DNA from: Linderina pennispora
Taxonomy: Eukaryota; Kickxellomycota; Kickxellomycetes; Kickxellales; Kickxellaceae
Direction of reading: 5' to 3'
Assembly: GCF_002104995.1 (NCBI RefSeq)
Contig: NW_024468255.1
Location: 744,001 to 808,000, forward strand
DNA length: 64,000 bases
Part shown: positions 31,502-41,859 of the stretch, in pieces
Position numbering within the stretch: the stretch's first letter is position 1
Layout: every line of letters begins with the position of its first letter
Made by a program: the position numbers and the translations under genes
Notes under the pieces: generated by a model
What the model was told of the DNA's origin: nothing
What the model saw: only the letters and a program-made list of their open reading frames with translations
Database searches by the model: none

Positions 31502-33314
31502 TATCGCACATTTACCGCAACAAGGGCCAATCACATTTTCTTTTTTGGCCACTTTGAATATGCTTGCTGTATATCTAGTAGTGGTTTCCACCTACATAGC
31601 CCATGTCATCTTGCTCCATTGAAACAGGGAAAGAAATTAGTCCATCTGAGATCTCTGGGATGTTGCAAGATGAAATAGGCTATCTGTACAATGACTGGAC
31701 CGATTCTCACTATGCCCATCGAAACATGCAGTATATTCAAATGCAAAATATTGAAAAACATCAGCCGCAGCGATTGACGTGCTGAATTTTTATGCTCCTC
31801 TGGTCCGTACACAAAGTAGCGCCATCAGAAATTGTCCACTGTCTCAAATGGGGCCTTGAAGTGTTTAATTATATCTTGAATCGAAGAAGTAACAACATAG
31901 TCGCTTTCAATTGTACAGCACGTTTTGCTCCAGCGCTTGCAGATCTCTAGTCACCACTGCCTCCCAGTCTCCTGTTCGCCCTCAGTAATCTAAATGCAGT
32001 ACCAACCCGTTTGCATGTCCAGCAGAGTGAAAGTGAAAGACTTGCCAAACTTGCCAAACACACACAGACTCCTGCGCTAGGTATTGCTCAGCGTACAGCC
32101 CGGAACTCCGTTCTCGGGTCAGGCGGAACTCTTTCGAGTACCCCTTCGCCGAGCCGCCTCTTGAGCAGCCTGCCCCCTAAAACTACCCTATACCCGCGTA
32201 TCTCTGAGCTCATCTAGGCAAGAGTGTGTGGCAATGGATAGCCGGCTATGTACAAACACCACACAAAACTGTGGCAAACATGCGAGTCAGAAAGAATATA
32301 AAGGCGAGAGAGAGGAGAGACCAAACAGCAACTAGAGACCTGCAAGGGCAAGCCCAAAACATGCTGTGCAAAAGTACAGCGGTGTTGCGAGATAAAAGTG
32401 CATCAAAAATATAGCTTTCATTTCGACAAGGGTGTGCTAGTAGACAACAGAAATAAAAATGGTTAGTACGGAACACTATGTGACAGGATGTAATCGAATA
32501 CTTAGCTGTCCAGAAAATTATACAGGGCGGCGGGAGGTGGAGTGGAAGCGCAAGTGTGTGAATAGAGGGGGTATTATGTATAGTGAGATTTTAGAGGGAT
32601 GAGGAGAAGAAAAAGTTTTGGAGGGAGCGAAATCTGGCCTGCTTTTTATGATTCAGGAAGGGGGGTTTCCTCTGCCTCCCCTCGCTCTCATGGGGCCTAA
32701 GTTGCACTGTGAGTTTGTCGCCAAGCCGCCCCTCAGCGAACTCAGTGTGGACAGCTCACGGCAAAGCCTTGAGGCGATAAGAAAAAATCTAAAAATATAT
32801 TTAGGAGCTGCCATGAACAATGGCAACACATCGCGCAGCAAAATACGCTGCAGCAACATGTTAACAAATTTGGAATGTAGGTCGTTTTAGCAATATATTT
32901 GGCTCTGATAAAAAGGTATGATGGCCATTGTTTGCCATGACTGTGTCCCAACAGGGGGTACGCAGCTCACCATGTGGGTCTGAAACAAGCAGCTTTCTCT
33001 CGCTCTCTCGCTCTCGCTCTCACCCTCTCAAGAGTGGCCAAGTCCCGAACCACACAGCCCAGCCCGGAACTGGAAAAAGCAGTATGCTGAAGCTGCTGCC
33101 CAAGAGGCTGCCACAGGAACAAATGCACCTGTTCCTAATGCCACCAGCAGGTGGGTTTATAAGCCCGTTGAACCTGGCAAACTATCTGGACTCTTCCAAA
33201 CAGCATTTGCCTTCGACTCTATTTACTTTACTTTCACCGCATTGAATAACAGTGCAAGCTTACCATTTTACTTGAGTTTTCATTCCTAACCTCGTATTTT
33301 ATCATTCTCGTACC
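31502..33314. other. Gene-poor region upstream of the F-box-like gene
   Basis: 1.8 kb with scattered frames of 60-105 codons on both strands and no domain. A short CT-repeat tract sits at 32996-33030. Traces of further TOR similarity upstream of the pseudogene (an SGQK stretch after SKHIQ) are too weak to call. Confidence 0.45.
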
Positions 33315-34982
33315 ATGGAGGCTATTGCCCAGCATCCTCCTTTGCTCATCCTCGAGCATATCATCCATTATCTTTTGCCTGAGTTTCTCAATGACTCATA
33401 TGATAAGGAAGCCATATATGATGTCAGCAAACCCCTAACACGCGTTTGCCGTTCATGGCGCCAGTTTTTCCTTAGTTATGCATTCCGTTACGTACATGTG
33501 GGCACTCAATTCAAACCGTCCCTCAAGTTAGCTTATGCGCTTGGCACCTGTGACCTAACAAAGGAGGTCATAGTAATGTTCAAAACTGCGACTATATTTA
33601 ATGGCTCCGCTTTAATCCAGCTTAGGCAATGCACGCCGGCTGAAACTTTATTTCCACATATTGAAGTCCTCTCCTTTACCTTTACTGGAAAGCGCGGTAA
33701 GCTGAAGCAGGATGATAAGCTACAGCCAATCCACATATTCACTGATGAGCTCATGCACATATTCCCTGATATATCTTCCGTTAAGGTGATACGGGATGGG
33801 GAAGCTTCGCAGAGTTGGTCCCCTTATCATTCACACAAACTATTGGAGCGCCTACTAACCGGAAGATCTGCCATTGACTGCACCGGATATGTTTTGAACG
33901 CAGCCTTACCATTCTCTCAAAGCTCGACCCCGCTACAAAGTTTGGTCACCAGTGGGAGCACTAAAACAAAGCAAGTGTTCACCTTTATCCGCAGAAATTG
34001 GCAGTCGCTACAACGGCTGGATCTTGACCTCAGTGCACCTAACCTCGTTGAGCACATCGTATCCGACAGCGATGGCACAACTGTCACGTATCCTGAACTT
34101 CATAAGCTTCGCCTAAAGACTTGTGAACAAGACGCTACCACTGCATCGCGCCCGTCATTCGATGGGATGCCATTCCCCGCACTGAAATCCCTGGTTGTCC
34201 ACGGCATCTATCCGTTTTCCGACGACACTTTGCTACGCGGATCCGGAGATTCGCTGGAATTCCTGGACATGTGTATGTCGGAGAGTGACATCGACATGTT
34301 TATCGAAGCTGGCATTCTGGACGAGGGTCGGTTCAAGGCGCTGCAGTGCGCGAGACTCGGGGAGTTGTTTGAATGGCCCAGCCAGGTATATGGCAATCGT
34401 GTTTCGCGTATACTCGGGGCATTCCACAGGACGCCAGTGATTGACCTTAGCGATGGGTTCAATTTCAACTATTCTGTTCTTCAGTCGCGTGTTGACAGTT
34501 TTGCGCCAACTCTCCGCGTCCTGGACATTCCTGGGGTGAGGTGCACGTATGAGCAGATCCTTGAACTGATCGGATCTCTGCCACTCATTCACAAGCTTGA
34601 TGTGACTTGTGCCAAAAGCGTCGACCTGGGGGATGCCAATTATGATACAGAACTGATGGAGCTCGCCGATAAGGAGCGCCTGGTGTCATGGGATGCCAAA
34701 TCCCACTTTGGCTGTGTTTACCTGGATATGAACACTCGTCCCATTGCCGGTGCCTCGGGTCCCCCTCTATCTCTGACTCTGAAGGAATTTCACTTACGCG
34801 TAGACCGGGGTGCAGGCTGGCTTCAGGCTGTAAGGCTGGCGGTCATTCTGGCGTTGCGGTGCCCGAGCATCCTCTCTTTCCCCAAGTTTTTTGCCAATGG
34901 TGTGACCTTGTTCCGCTCCCATCTTGTTGAAATGGGTCCCTTCGTTCAGCTTGCGGACTACTTGAGCCGTGACCGCACCTAG
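33315..34982 (+). CDS. F-box-like/LRR-type protein
   Basis: 555 residues, single exon. The N-terminus reads PPLLILEHIIHYLL, then ~25 residues later LTRVCRSWRQFFLSYAFRYVHV. This is the layout of an F-box: the Pro-Leu start, the hydrophobic helix, and the C-x-x-W/F-R block. The rest has irregular leucine-rich stretches (LQRLDLDLSAPNLVEHI, LRVLDIPGVRC, HKLDVTCAKSVDL) like the LRR arm of F-box adaptors. Known: such proteins link substrates to SCF ubiquitin ligases; large families with poorly conserved F-boxes occur in Kickxellales-type fungi. Substrate unknown. Codon use is less GC-biased than the housekeeping genes, consistent with a fast-evolving accessory family. Confidence 0.6.
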   Translation: MEAIAQHPPLLILEHIIHYLLPEFLNDSYDKEAIYDVSKPLTRVCRSWRQFFLSYAFRYVHVGTQFKPSLKLAYALGTCDLTKEVIVMFKTATIFNGSALIQLRQCTPAETLFPHIEVLSFTFTGKRGKLKQDDKLQPIHIFTDELMHIFPDISSVKVIRDGEASQSWSPYHSHKLLERLLTGRSAIDCTGYVLNAALPFSQSSTPLQSLVTSGSTKTKQVFTFIRRNWQSLQRLDLDLSAPNLVEHIVSDSDGTTVTYPELHKLRLKTCEQDATTASRPSFDGMPFPALKSLVVHGIYPFSDDTLLRGSGDSLEFLDMCMSESDIDMFIEAGILDEGRFKALQCARLGELFEWPSQVYGNRVSRILGAFHRTPVIDLSDGFNFNYSVLQSRVDSFAPTLRVLDIPGVRCTYEQILELIGSLPLIHKLDVTCAKSVDLGDANYDTELMELADKERLVSWDAKSHFGCVYLDMNTRPIAGASGPPLSLTLKEFHLRVDRGAGWLQAVRLAVILALRCPSILSFPKFFANGVTLFRSHLVEMGPFVQLADYLSRDRT

Positions 34983-35795
34983 GCTTTTGGAGCCGCTTTT
35001 TCATTTCATTCTCAGTTTATTTCTGATGCCCTCCACAATATATCGACAGCCAGGCATTTATTATGCGGATATGAGGTATTGGCTACCTGCTTTGTTTTAC
35101 CGGTTGGTATCACCATATATGTAATGAAACGTTGGCAAGAGGCCTATGGATATCCACTTTGCCTATTTTAAGCGGCTACAGCAAAGCCTGGAAGCGCCAC
35201 AGAGACTATTACCGGGCGTCGGTAGCTTTATTATCCACATTTAATGCTTGTCTGTATAACCACCGTTGATCTCAGGCGAGCAGGGAACCACATTTGGCTT
35301 CAAAGGCCACAGGCTTTCAGAGTTTTATCGTTGTGTGCCAGGTGAAAGATATATTAACTACTGCTTGGAACACACGTAGAGGTTGCTTCCCTTTTCTAAT
35401 TACTTTTGCTCGTTCTACTAGATATCTAAAAAAAAGTTGCTTGAGAGATAGACCATTGGCGGCCTGGAGATTTACTCACAAATGTAGACGTGCATTCTTA
35501 GAGCCAAGCGTAGAACTGCAGATGGAAACCGAGTGCTGTGCGTACACCTGATGGTAACGATAAGCGCGATGTGGTGTGAGGATAGCTAGTTATTCCTTCC
35601 TGGTTCAACAGTCGTCATTGGGATTGAGGCGACAAGCATATTGTTTAAATAATATGCGAAAAGACTAATATGTAGCTAATCGATCAGACCCCGTACCAGT
35701 ACTAAGGGCTCGTCGCACGGCCCATGGTTGGACATATCTTATGCTAGGTGTAATCTCACGCTTGTAATATTAAGTAGTGGATATATAGATACGGC
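34983..35795. other. Intergenic region between convergent genes
   Basis: 0.8 kb of AT-rich DNA between the F-box-like stop and the stop of the SMR gene. No supported feature. Confidence 0.5.
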
Positions 35796-37619
35796 TCAGA
35801 CAAGCACATTGCCCTCGCGCACGCCAATAACATTGATGAACCCATTGCCTTCCTCAAACCACCAACCCTCGTTCCTGAGGACCTTGACAATCGACGGATG
35901 GATCCGCGGCATGCCATCAGTCGAATGGGTTCCGAGCCCAGTGATGATGTGCAGTGGGTGCGATTTGCGCGAGGCCACGTCAGTGCTCTGGTTCTGCAGG
36001 TGCCACAGCGTGACCTCCTCCTGCACCAGCGCAACAGCCTCGGGCCGTGTCAGGCCATGCAAATCAATAGTGTTCCTGTCGGTGTGCTTCATTGCTGCCA
36101 CTGTTGCCTGGGCCGCGCGCATATTCCAAATACGCGCACGTGCATCACATTTGTGGCCCTCAATTGAGTAGTAGAGCGCTGTCGCGCTGTGGCTGCCAGC
36201 CTTGGTCCGCTGCGTGTACGCCGCCGCTGCCTTGCGGTACAGCTCGTTGCGCTTATCCAGCTGGACCTGCGCTTTGCGGCGACAGTACGCAGAGTCCACA
36301 TGGTGGTCAGCGATCCACTCGCGAGCTTCGCCAGAGAGCGCTGCCATTGGAACGCGCGCCAGCGGGTCGTGTGCGTTTACGCTACTTGAGCCAGACCCAG
36401 CAGCTGTCAGGCGGTGGTTGGCTAGATCATCGGCGCGCCGCCATTTCTTCGACTTCTTTTTGCCATTGGTAGCCGCTGCAGACTGGTCCTCGACTGCCTT
36501 CAGCACCTTAGTCACTGCGTCATCAATATCAATGGCCTCTGCTGCGGCATTGCGCAGCACCTCATCGTCGTGATCTGGAAACATCTGTCTGAGCTGACTA
36601 ATGAACTCCGCAGTCATGCTTGGGTCGTGCTGGGGGGTAGTTGGCGCAGGTGCTGAGTTCCTGGCACCCTGAATCGGTCTACCTGTGGGCTTCTTTCGAG
36701 CAGAGACTTTCTCTGCAATCTCGGCGAGCTTCCCCACGGTTGCGTCAATGTCAGCGCCGCATTCATGGTATGTGGTCCGCACGGTGCCCACCGCAAGATT
36801 TGGGAAGATGTTGCTGAGGGACCGCAGCTCCTCATTGATTTCGCTCCATGCGTTGCTCGGCCCTTGCGCTGTCTGGTATGCTGCACGCGCAAACTGCGAC
36901 TTGGTCTTTGCGTGGCTCTCCCTGTTTTTCGACTGCTTCTTTTTCTTCTTCTTGGATTCTGCCCCTGCAACTGTGTACTTGGACTCAATATCTTCCAATG
37001 CGGTGCTGGTGAGGTCAGCAACTCCTGCTTGCTTACCGCGACTGACTTCTGAACCCTTTCCCTGAGCAGCATGCTGGTACTGCAGGTTCTCAACACTCTC
37101 GAGGTCGTTGTATAGCGCGTTGCTGATAATGTCGATTGCCTCTACTGGATCCGCCCGGAAGTCGCTGCTGTCCGTCTGGTAAACTTCATTTGCCTTGGTG
37201 CGCAGGTAGTCCATGCTGCACTCGGGGAAGCATGCCTGCAGAAATTCCAGCAAGGTGTCGGCAGACGTAATCGCATCAATACTAGGAGCACATGTTGAAG
37301 CTGTCGCTGTCGACTGTGGGCCTGAGTTCTGCATGTCCACTGACCATGTCTCAGACTCTGTGACTGTTAGTGAAAATGGCACACTGCTGAGCTCGGAAGA
37401 CGTGAGTCCCATGTCCGAGGACGAGTACGAATCCAATGAGTCCTGGTGGCTCACTGCCTCACCTGCAGGTGGGTCTGTGCCGCTCAACATGATGACGATG
37501 TTGCGGCATTTGGCCGGGTCGTTCCTCTGCTCAGACCAGATGGCTCGGATCAGGTCGCAGTCTACTAGTTTGCCGAACTCGGCAAGCAGGGATTGTTCGG
37601 TGATAGCTGGTGGGGTCAT
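35796..37619 (-). CDS. CUE2: CUE2/N4BP2-type SMR endonuclease candidate (CUE-CUE-CUE-DUF1771-SMR)
   Basis: 607 residues. CUE-like modules lie near 120-150 (LLEFLQACFPECSMDYLR), 263-308 (LRSLSNIFPNLAVGTVR) and 335-376 (ISQLRQMFPDHDDEVLRNA). DUF1771 lies near 430-496 (REWIADHHVDSAYCRRKAQ...NELYRKAAAAY). The SMR domain runs from 513 to the end, with the catalytic-type TIDLHGLTRPEA and TGLGTHSTDG followed by a conserved Arg in MPRIHPSIVKVL. A Lys-rich patch (KKKKKKQSKNR) lies between the first two CUEs. Known: yeast Cue2 uses CUE domains to bind ubiquitinated collided ribosomes and its SMR domain to cut mRNA in the A site (no-go decay). The D-x-H motif and later Arg needed for cleavage are present. 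Confidence 0.8.
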   Translation of the reverse strand: MTPPAITEQSLLAEFGKLVDCDLIRAIWSEQRNDPAKCRNIVIMLSGTDPPAGEAVSHQDSLDSYSSSDMGLTSSELSSVPFSLTVTESETWSVDMQNSGPQSTATASTCAPSIDAITSADTLLEFLQACFPECSMDYLRTKANEVYQTDSSDFRADPVEAIDIISNALYNDLESVENLQYQHAAQGKGSEVSRGKQAGVADLTSTALEDIESKYTVAGAESKKKKKKQSKNRESHAKTKSQFARAAYQTAQGPSNAWSEINEELRSLSNIFPNLAVGTVRTTYHECGADIDATVGKLAEIAEKVSARKKPTGRPIQGARNSAPAPTTPQHDPSMTAEFISQLRQMFPDHDDEVLRNAAAEAIDIDDAVTKVLKAVEDQSAAATNGKKKSKKWRRADDLANHRLTAAGSGSSSVNAHDPLARVPMAALSGEAREWIADHHVDSAYCRRKAQVQLDKRNELYRKAAAAYTQRTKAGSHSATALYYSIEGHKCDARARIWNMRAAQATVAAMKHTDRNTIDLHGLTRPEAVALVQEEVTLWHLQNQSTDVASRKSHPLHIITGLGTHSTDGMPRIHPSIVKVLRNEGWWFEEGNGFINVIGVREGNVLV

Positions 37620-37944
37620 GGCGAGTCAAAGCAGTGCGGCGGAGATGTATCAGCGGTGGGTTGAATAGGGTGCTTGTGCATTTACTACGTTGAATTAATG
37701 GTGAACAAGTGAAGGAAAGCAGGTAGAAAAGCAAAGAGCGTGCCAAAGCCACTGTTTTGTTCGCCCACATTTTCTTTGGGCCGAAAGTGCTGATTTTCGC
37801 GTGCGAGTTAAAATTTTTCTTTCCCTTTCCTCCTGACACCTATTTTGAATTTATTCTCTCCCTTTCACGATTGACACCACAGCGCTGCTTGGGTTCTAGG
37901 GAGAATTTCTACCGCATTTCAGAGCAACCACAGCCAATTTCACA
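37620..37944. promoter_or_regulatory. Divergent promoter region of the SMR gene and NUP50-like gene
   Basis: 325 bp between two start codons facing away from each other. It contains a CT-rich stretch before the NUP50-like ATG. No defined factor site is claimed. Confidence 0.4.
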
Positions 37945-39849
37945 ATGGGAAAGCGAGTAGCCGACAAGCAGCTTACGCAGCTGAATCACGATGAAAGCGA
38001 CAGCGAGGAAAGCGCCGGCAATTTCGAAGGCACCTTCCGCAAGGCAAATGAAGAGGTCCTGGCCACGCGCGTCATTAAGAAGCCAAAGTCGCGGCTGCGG
38101 GGTGGTCCGTCGGCCAATGCACCCACATTGCCCACAAACTCGTTTGCGGGTTTTGGATCGACAACGCCAGCAGCTGACAGCAGTGCCGATGCCGCAGAGC
38201 CACCCAAGAAGAAGCCGACGTTTGCTGGCTTCTCCTTTGGCAGTACCGTGGAGAAGAAGCAAGAGGAGGACGCGCCGAAGCCGGCAGCCAGCTCATCGGG
38301 ATTCAGCTTTGGTTCGTTCAATCAGTCAAAGCCTGCTGAGGCGGAATCAAAACTAGAGGCCGGCTCTGGATTCAAAATCGGGTCGTTTGGCCAGGCAACG
38401 ACCGCTGGGAACCCAGCCATCAGTCCATCTGGGTTCGGCTTTGGTGGCCCTGCTCGCAAATCCGAGGACAACAAGCCGGCAGCCAGCACGTCCGGGTTCT
38501 CCTTTGGAGGATTTGGCAACTCTAAGCCGGCAGAGGAGGCGGCGAAGCCTGCGACTAGCTCTGGGTTTAGCTTTGGAAGTACGGCAGCCAAGACAGAAAC
38601 GTCTAAGCCGGCAGCTAGCTCATCGGGATTCAGTTTTGGCGCGCTTGAGAAGCCAATGCCTGCCGAAAAGACTGCCGAGACGCCTGCAAAGCCCACTACC
38701 GGTTTCTCGATGCCTGCTTTCAAGCCGCCCACTGCTGCGGATGCGTCTAATTCTGGGTTCAAGTCATCGATATTTGCCAGCCAGGCAACAAAGCCCACCT
38801 TCTCCTCGTTCGTACCACCTGCAGGTAGTGCACCAGCTGCCCTTGCACCCAAGAATGATGAAGTCGAGAGCATGGACGAGGACCGAGACGAGGAGTACTA
38901 CAAAAACATCCGCGGGCTCAACGTGTCGATTCAGAAGAAGATTAACGACGCTGTATCCGCCAATGCCTTTGTCAATCTGACACCGCTGCTGGAGCAGTAC
39001 AAGAAGCACTGGGACGCCATCAACAAGCCCGCTGCAGGTGTACCAGTGAGCGATACCAAAATGGTGTCGCCGGTCAAGCCTACTGCACCTGCTACGTTCG
39101 GGGCAAAGCCTGAGGAGGCGAAGAAGAGCGAGGAGAAGCCAGTGCCGGCCTTTGGAATTGCTGCTGCCTCGAAGGAGTCAACTGACTCGTCGCAGCCAAA
39201 GTTTGGATTCAAGGCGGCTGTGACGTCGCCTGCAAAGCCGTCGTCGGGATTTAGCTTCAGCTTCACAAAGCCCAGTCCCGCCAGCGCGGCACCAGCCGAT
39301 GACAAGCCCAAGTTCTCATTTGGATTCTCCAAGCCTGGTGAGGCAGCCCCTGCTGCACAGGAGAAGCCAAAGTTCTCCTTTGGCAGCATCGGCCAATCTG
39401 CAGCAAGCAAGCCTGACGAGAGCCAGAATGCAGATGATGACGCCGCAAACGATGACGAAGAGAACGTGGATGAGCCGCCCAAGAAGCCCACAACGGCCGG
39501 CGAGGAGGGCGAGACCACGGAGACCGAGACGCGCTCCAAGCTGTACAAGTGGGATGCAGAGGCAAAGACATACAAGGACTTGGGCATCGGGATCTTCAAG
39601 GTCAAATCGTGGAGTGCCGACGGCGCAAAGCGCGCACGGCTACTGTGCCGCCAAGTCGGCTCAGATAAGCTGACGCTCAATGTGTCGGTGTTCCGGGAGA
39701 TGGTCACTGACCACCAGGACGGCAAGAAGGAGGTTGTAGTGATGGTTATTGTCGATGGGAAGCCTGTGCGGTACCTGGTGCGCGTCAAGACCCCCGAGAT
39801 GGCCAAGGCGCTGTATGATGTGATTGAGCGGGTCAAGGGCGAGCTCTGA
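37945..39849 (+). CDS. NUP2: FG nucleoporin of the NUP50/NUP2 type with Ran-binding domain
   Basis: 634 residues. The N-terminus (MGKRVADKQLTQLNHDESD, then EEVLATRVIKKPKSRL) is the NUP50 family signature that binds importin-alpha. The middle holds about ten FG units, mostly SGFSFGS/SGFSFGG, separated by Lys/Pro/Ala spacers. The C-terminal ~115 residues are a RanBP1-type domain (ETRSKLYKWDAEAKTYKDLG, KSWSADGAKRARLLCRQ, VDGKPVRYLVRVKTPEMA). Known: Nup50/Nup2 is a mobile nuclear-basket nucleoporin that releases cargo from importin-alpha and recycles it with Ran-GTP. The order motif-FG-RanBD is complete. Confidence 0.9.
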   Translation: MGKRVADKQLTQLNHDESDSEESAGNFEGTFRKANEEVLATRVIKKPKSRLRGGPSANAPTLPTNSFAGFGSTTPAADSSADAAEPPKKKPTFAGFSFGSTVEKKQEEDAPKPAASSSGFSFGSFNQSKPAEAESKLEAGSGFKIGSFGQATTAGNPAISPSGFGFGGPARKSEDNKPAASTSGFSFGGFGNSKPAEEAAKPATSSGFSFGSTAAKTETSKPAASSSGFSFGALEKPMPAEKTAETPAKPTTGFSMPAFKPPTAADASNSGFKSSIFASQATKPTFSSFVPPAGSAPAALAPKNDEVESMDEDRDEEYYKNIRGLNVSIQKKINDAVSANAFVNLTPLLEQYKKHWDAINKPAAGVPVSDTKMVSPVKPTAPATFGAKPEEAKKSEEKPVPAFGIAAASKESTDSSQPKFGFKAAVTSPAKPSSGFSFSFTKPSPASAAPADDKPKFSFGFSKPGEAAPAAQEKPKFSFGSIGQSAASKPDESQNADDDAANDDEENVDEPPKKPTTAGEEGETTETETRSKLYKWDAEAKTYKDLGIGIFKVKSWSADGAKRARLLCRQVGSDKLTLNVSVFREMVTDHQDGKKEVVVMVIVDGKPVRYLVRVKTPEMAKALYDVIERVKGEL

Positions 39850-40161
39850 GTGAGCAGATTGCATTGTGTGGGATCGGTACATCAAGATATATTTAAAACT
39901 CATTTCGAAGTATTGCCGGTGCAGTTTAGTGTTGCTGATGCTACTGAATGCAGACATCACCAGGACATGGGATGTTCAGGCTGAATGGACAGTGGTAGAG
40001 GGGGTTCGACATCATGCAGCATCACAAAGCTGACCATAATTGCACATATCCTTAAGGAGGGATGGTTCGTAAAACTCTGGCTGATTGCTGGTTATCGATT
40101 TGTACACTCGCGCATCAAAGCACACTCCAACTTTTCTTCACACTTACATACATACTGAACC
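39850..40161. other. Intergenic region
   Basis: 312 bp between the nucleoporin and the Y14-like gene, both on the plus strand. No feature beyond the expected 3' and 5' flanks. Confidence 0.5.
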
Positions 40162-41085
40162 ATGAGCAGCGGGGGAAATAAGCACATATCAATTGCCGGC
40201 GTGTCCAAGGAAGCGGTCAAAGATGATGTTGACATGGGGATCAGCATTGCAACATCGAGGGCCGACTCTGGCAACACCGGGATTGCGATCAAGTCCTCAT
40301 CAGGGACAGCAGCGACAGCAGCGACAACAGGAACAAGCATAAAGGGAACTTCGCAGGAGGCAGAGAAAGGAGGGTCTGGTATGTCTCTCAGCAGCGGAGC
40401 AGCTAATCCAAATTCTGGCGAGACTGGAATCGCCATAAAGTCGTCTGCATCTGCTGTCGGCCAAAGCATCAAGGGCAGTGCCAAAGAGGCTGGCAACGAC
40501 GATGTAGAAATGGACATTGGTAGTGATGTGGTACAGGGTGAGACTGGCAATAGTGGAATCACGATCAAGTCGGCGGTAGCTCCTGAGTCGGGCTCAGCAA
40601 TGGACACATCTGTAACGCCTGCCAAAATTCCTAAGGTGACGGCGACTGACGCACAGTGTTCGGTTGAGGGGTGGGTAGTGGTTGCCACAGGCGTACACGA
40701 AGAGGCACGCGAAGAAGAGGTGCTGGACTTTTTCTCCGACTACGGCAAGGTGCGCGGTCTGCACCTGAATCTTGACCGCCAGACCGGTTTCGTAAAGGGC
40801 TACGCGCTGGTCGAGTATGAAAAGCTAACCGAGGCTGAGGCAGCTGTCAGCCGGGGGTCGGGCAAGCGGTTCCTTGGACAGGCTGTCCAGGTGGACTTTG
40901 CGTTCATCAAAGACACAGTTGCCGACAGCGAGGCTTCCATGAAGGGCGGCGAGAGTGACGAAGAGGAGGGAACATTGGAGGACAGGGTCCATGACAGGCA
41001 CCCGCGCAGAAGGACCCGGCAGGAGTATCGTCCGGATCCACGGCAGAGCCGGCAACGCGAGCTGTCGCCGGATCGCGGGTTCTAG
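40162..41085 (+). CDS. RBM8A: Y14/RBM8A-like RNA-binding protein with a repeated N-terminal extension
   Basis: 307 residues versus about 174 in human RBM8A. The RRM (about 168-252) is strongly Y14-like: TGVHEEAREEEVLDFFSDYG, then LHLNLDRQTGFVKGYALVEY. The GVHEEA and LNLDRxTG..KGYxLVEYE wording is diagnostic. The C-terminus is acidic then Arg-rich and ends SPDRGF, like the RS-type tail of Y14. Known: Y14 with MAGO forms the heart of the exon junction complex laid on spliced mRNA. Odd: residues 1-155 contain three degenerate ~45-residue repeats built on xSIxGxSKEA and G(N/E)TGIAIKS, not part of known Y14. The 3' end is duplicated at 10960-11163. Confidence 0.8.
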   Translation: MSSGGNKHISIAGVSKEAVKDDVDMGISIATSRADSGNTGIAIKSSSGTAATAATTGTSIKGTSQEAEKGGSGMSLSSGAANPNSGETGIAIKSSASAVGQSIKGSAKEAGNDDVEMDIGSDVVQGETGNSGITIKSAVAPESGSAMDTSVTPAKIPKVTATDAQCSVEGWVVVATGVHEEAREEEVLDFFSDYGKVRGLHLNLDRQTGFVKGYALVEYEKLTEAEAAVSRGSGKRFLGQAVQVDFAFIKDTVADSEASMKGGESDEEEGTLEDRVHDRHPRRRTRQEYRPDPRQSRQRELSPDRGF

Positions 41086-41224
41086 GCTGGTTTCATCTGA
41101 GGAGCCCAAGCTGCATAACTGTTGACCAGCCAGGCAAAATGGCGTGTCTTTTCTGAGCTAGCTGTCTGCACGAATACGAATAGAAGCCATACGAAATCAT
41201 CTACAGCCTCTTTTTCTCCACGCT

Positions 41225-41728
41225 ATGTCGTTCCGCTTTGGCCCGCTCATCATCCCGCAGTCCCAGGTGTTTATGGTCTCCCGGCTGTCGTACGGGCTAG
41301 TCAACCTGAAGCCGGCGGTGCCTGGACACGTCCTGGTGGTTTCGCGCCGCCCTGTCACCCGCTTCAACGATCTCTCTGCTGACGAGGTCACTGACCTGTT
41401 CCAGCAGGGCCAGCGAGTGTCAAGGCTGGTAGAGCGCGTGTACAAGGCTGACAGCCTGACGCTCGTGATCCAGGACGGCAAGGAGGCAGGCCAGTCGGTG
41501 CCGCACGTCCACCTGCACATTCTGCCGCGGCGCAAGGCCGACTTTGCAAACAACGACGATATCTACGATGAGCTAGGCTCGAGAAAGCGGGTGAGGGGCG
41601 TGGACAACGACGAGCGCGTGCCCAGGAGTGCGGAGGAAATGGCCGAGGAGGCCGAGTTGCTCCGCAGCGAGCTCGGCGAGTGGAGTTCAGACGCCAGCAC
41701 ACTATCTGATGGCAGAGCGTCCACATGA
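41225..41728 (+). CDS. HNT2: HIT-family dinucleoside polyphosphate hydrolase (FHIT/HNT2), right copy
   Basis: 167 residues; same architecture as the left copy. The histidine triad is HVHLHILPRR, with the substrate-binding VIQDGKEAGQSVPHVH stretch before it. It keeps Thr in ADSLTLVIQDG and Glu in EEMAEEAE, both matching the human FHIT wording (SLTFSMQDG, EEMAAEA). This copy therefore looks closer to the ancestral form, and the left copy carries the derived changes. It is 139 bp after the Y14-like stop and 131 bp before the AIM32-like start, all on the same strand. Confidence 0.91.
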   Translation: MSFRFGPLIIPQSQVFMVSRLSYGLVNLKPAVPGHVLVVSRRPVTRFNDLSADEVTDLFQQGQRVSRLVERVYKADSLTLVIQDGKEAGQSVPHVHLHILPRRKADFANNDDIYDELGSRKRVRGVDNDERVPRSAEEMAEEAELLRSELGEWSSDASTLSDGRAST

Positions 41729-41859
41729 CCTGGAGGCAGGCCGACAACTAGCGAGCAGATCGGATAGAGGGCGAGCGGCGCCTTTGGCCTCGCTCAACAC
41801 ACCGTCCTCTTTCCGCTCGCTTATCTCTACATCTTGCTCTTTTGCTGTCTTTTTTAGAA

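Noticed and set aside
31502-31812. Possible FRB remnant upstream of the TOR pseudogene (a SKHIQSGQK stretch resembling the KYxxSGN region)
   Set aside because: Only a handful of residues match and the frame is broken on both sides; too weak to extend the pseudogene.
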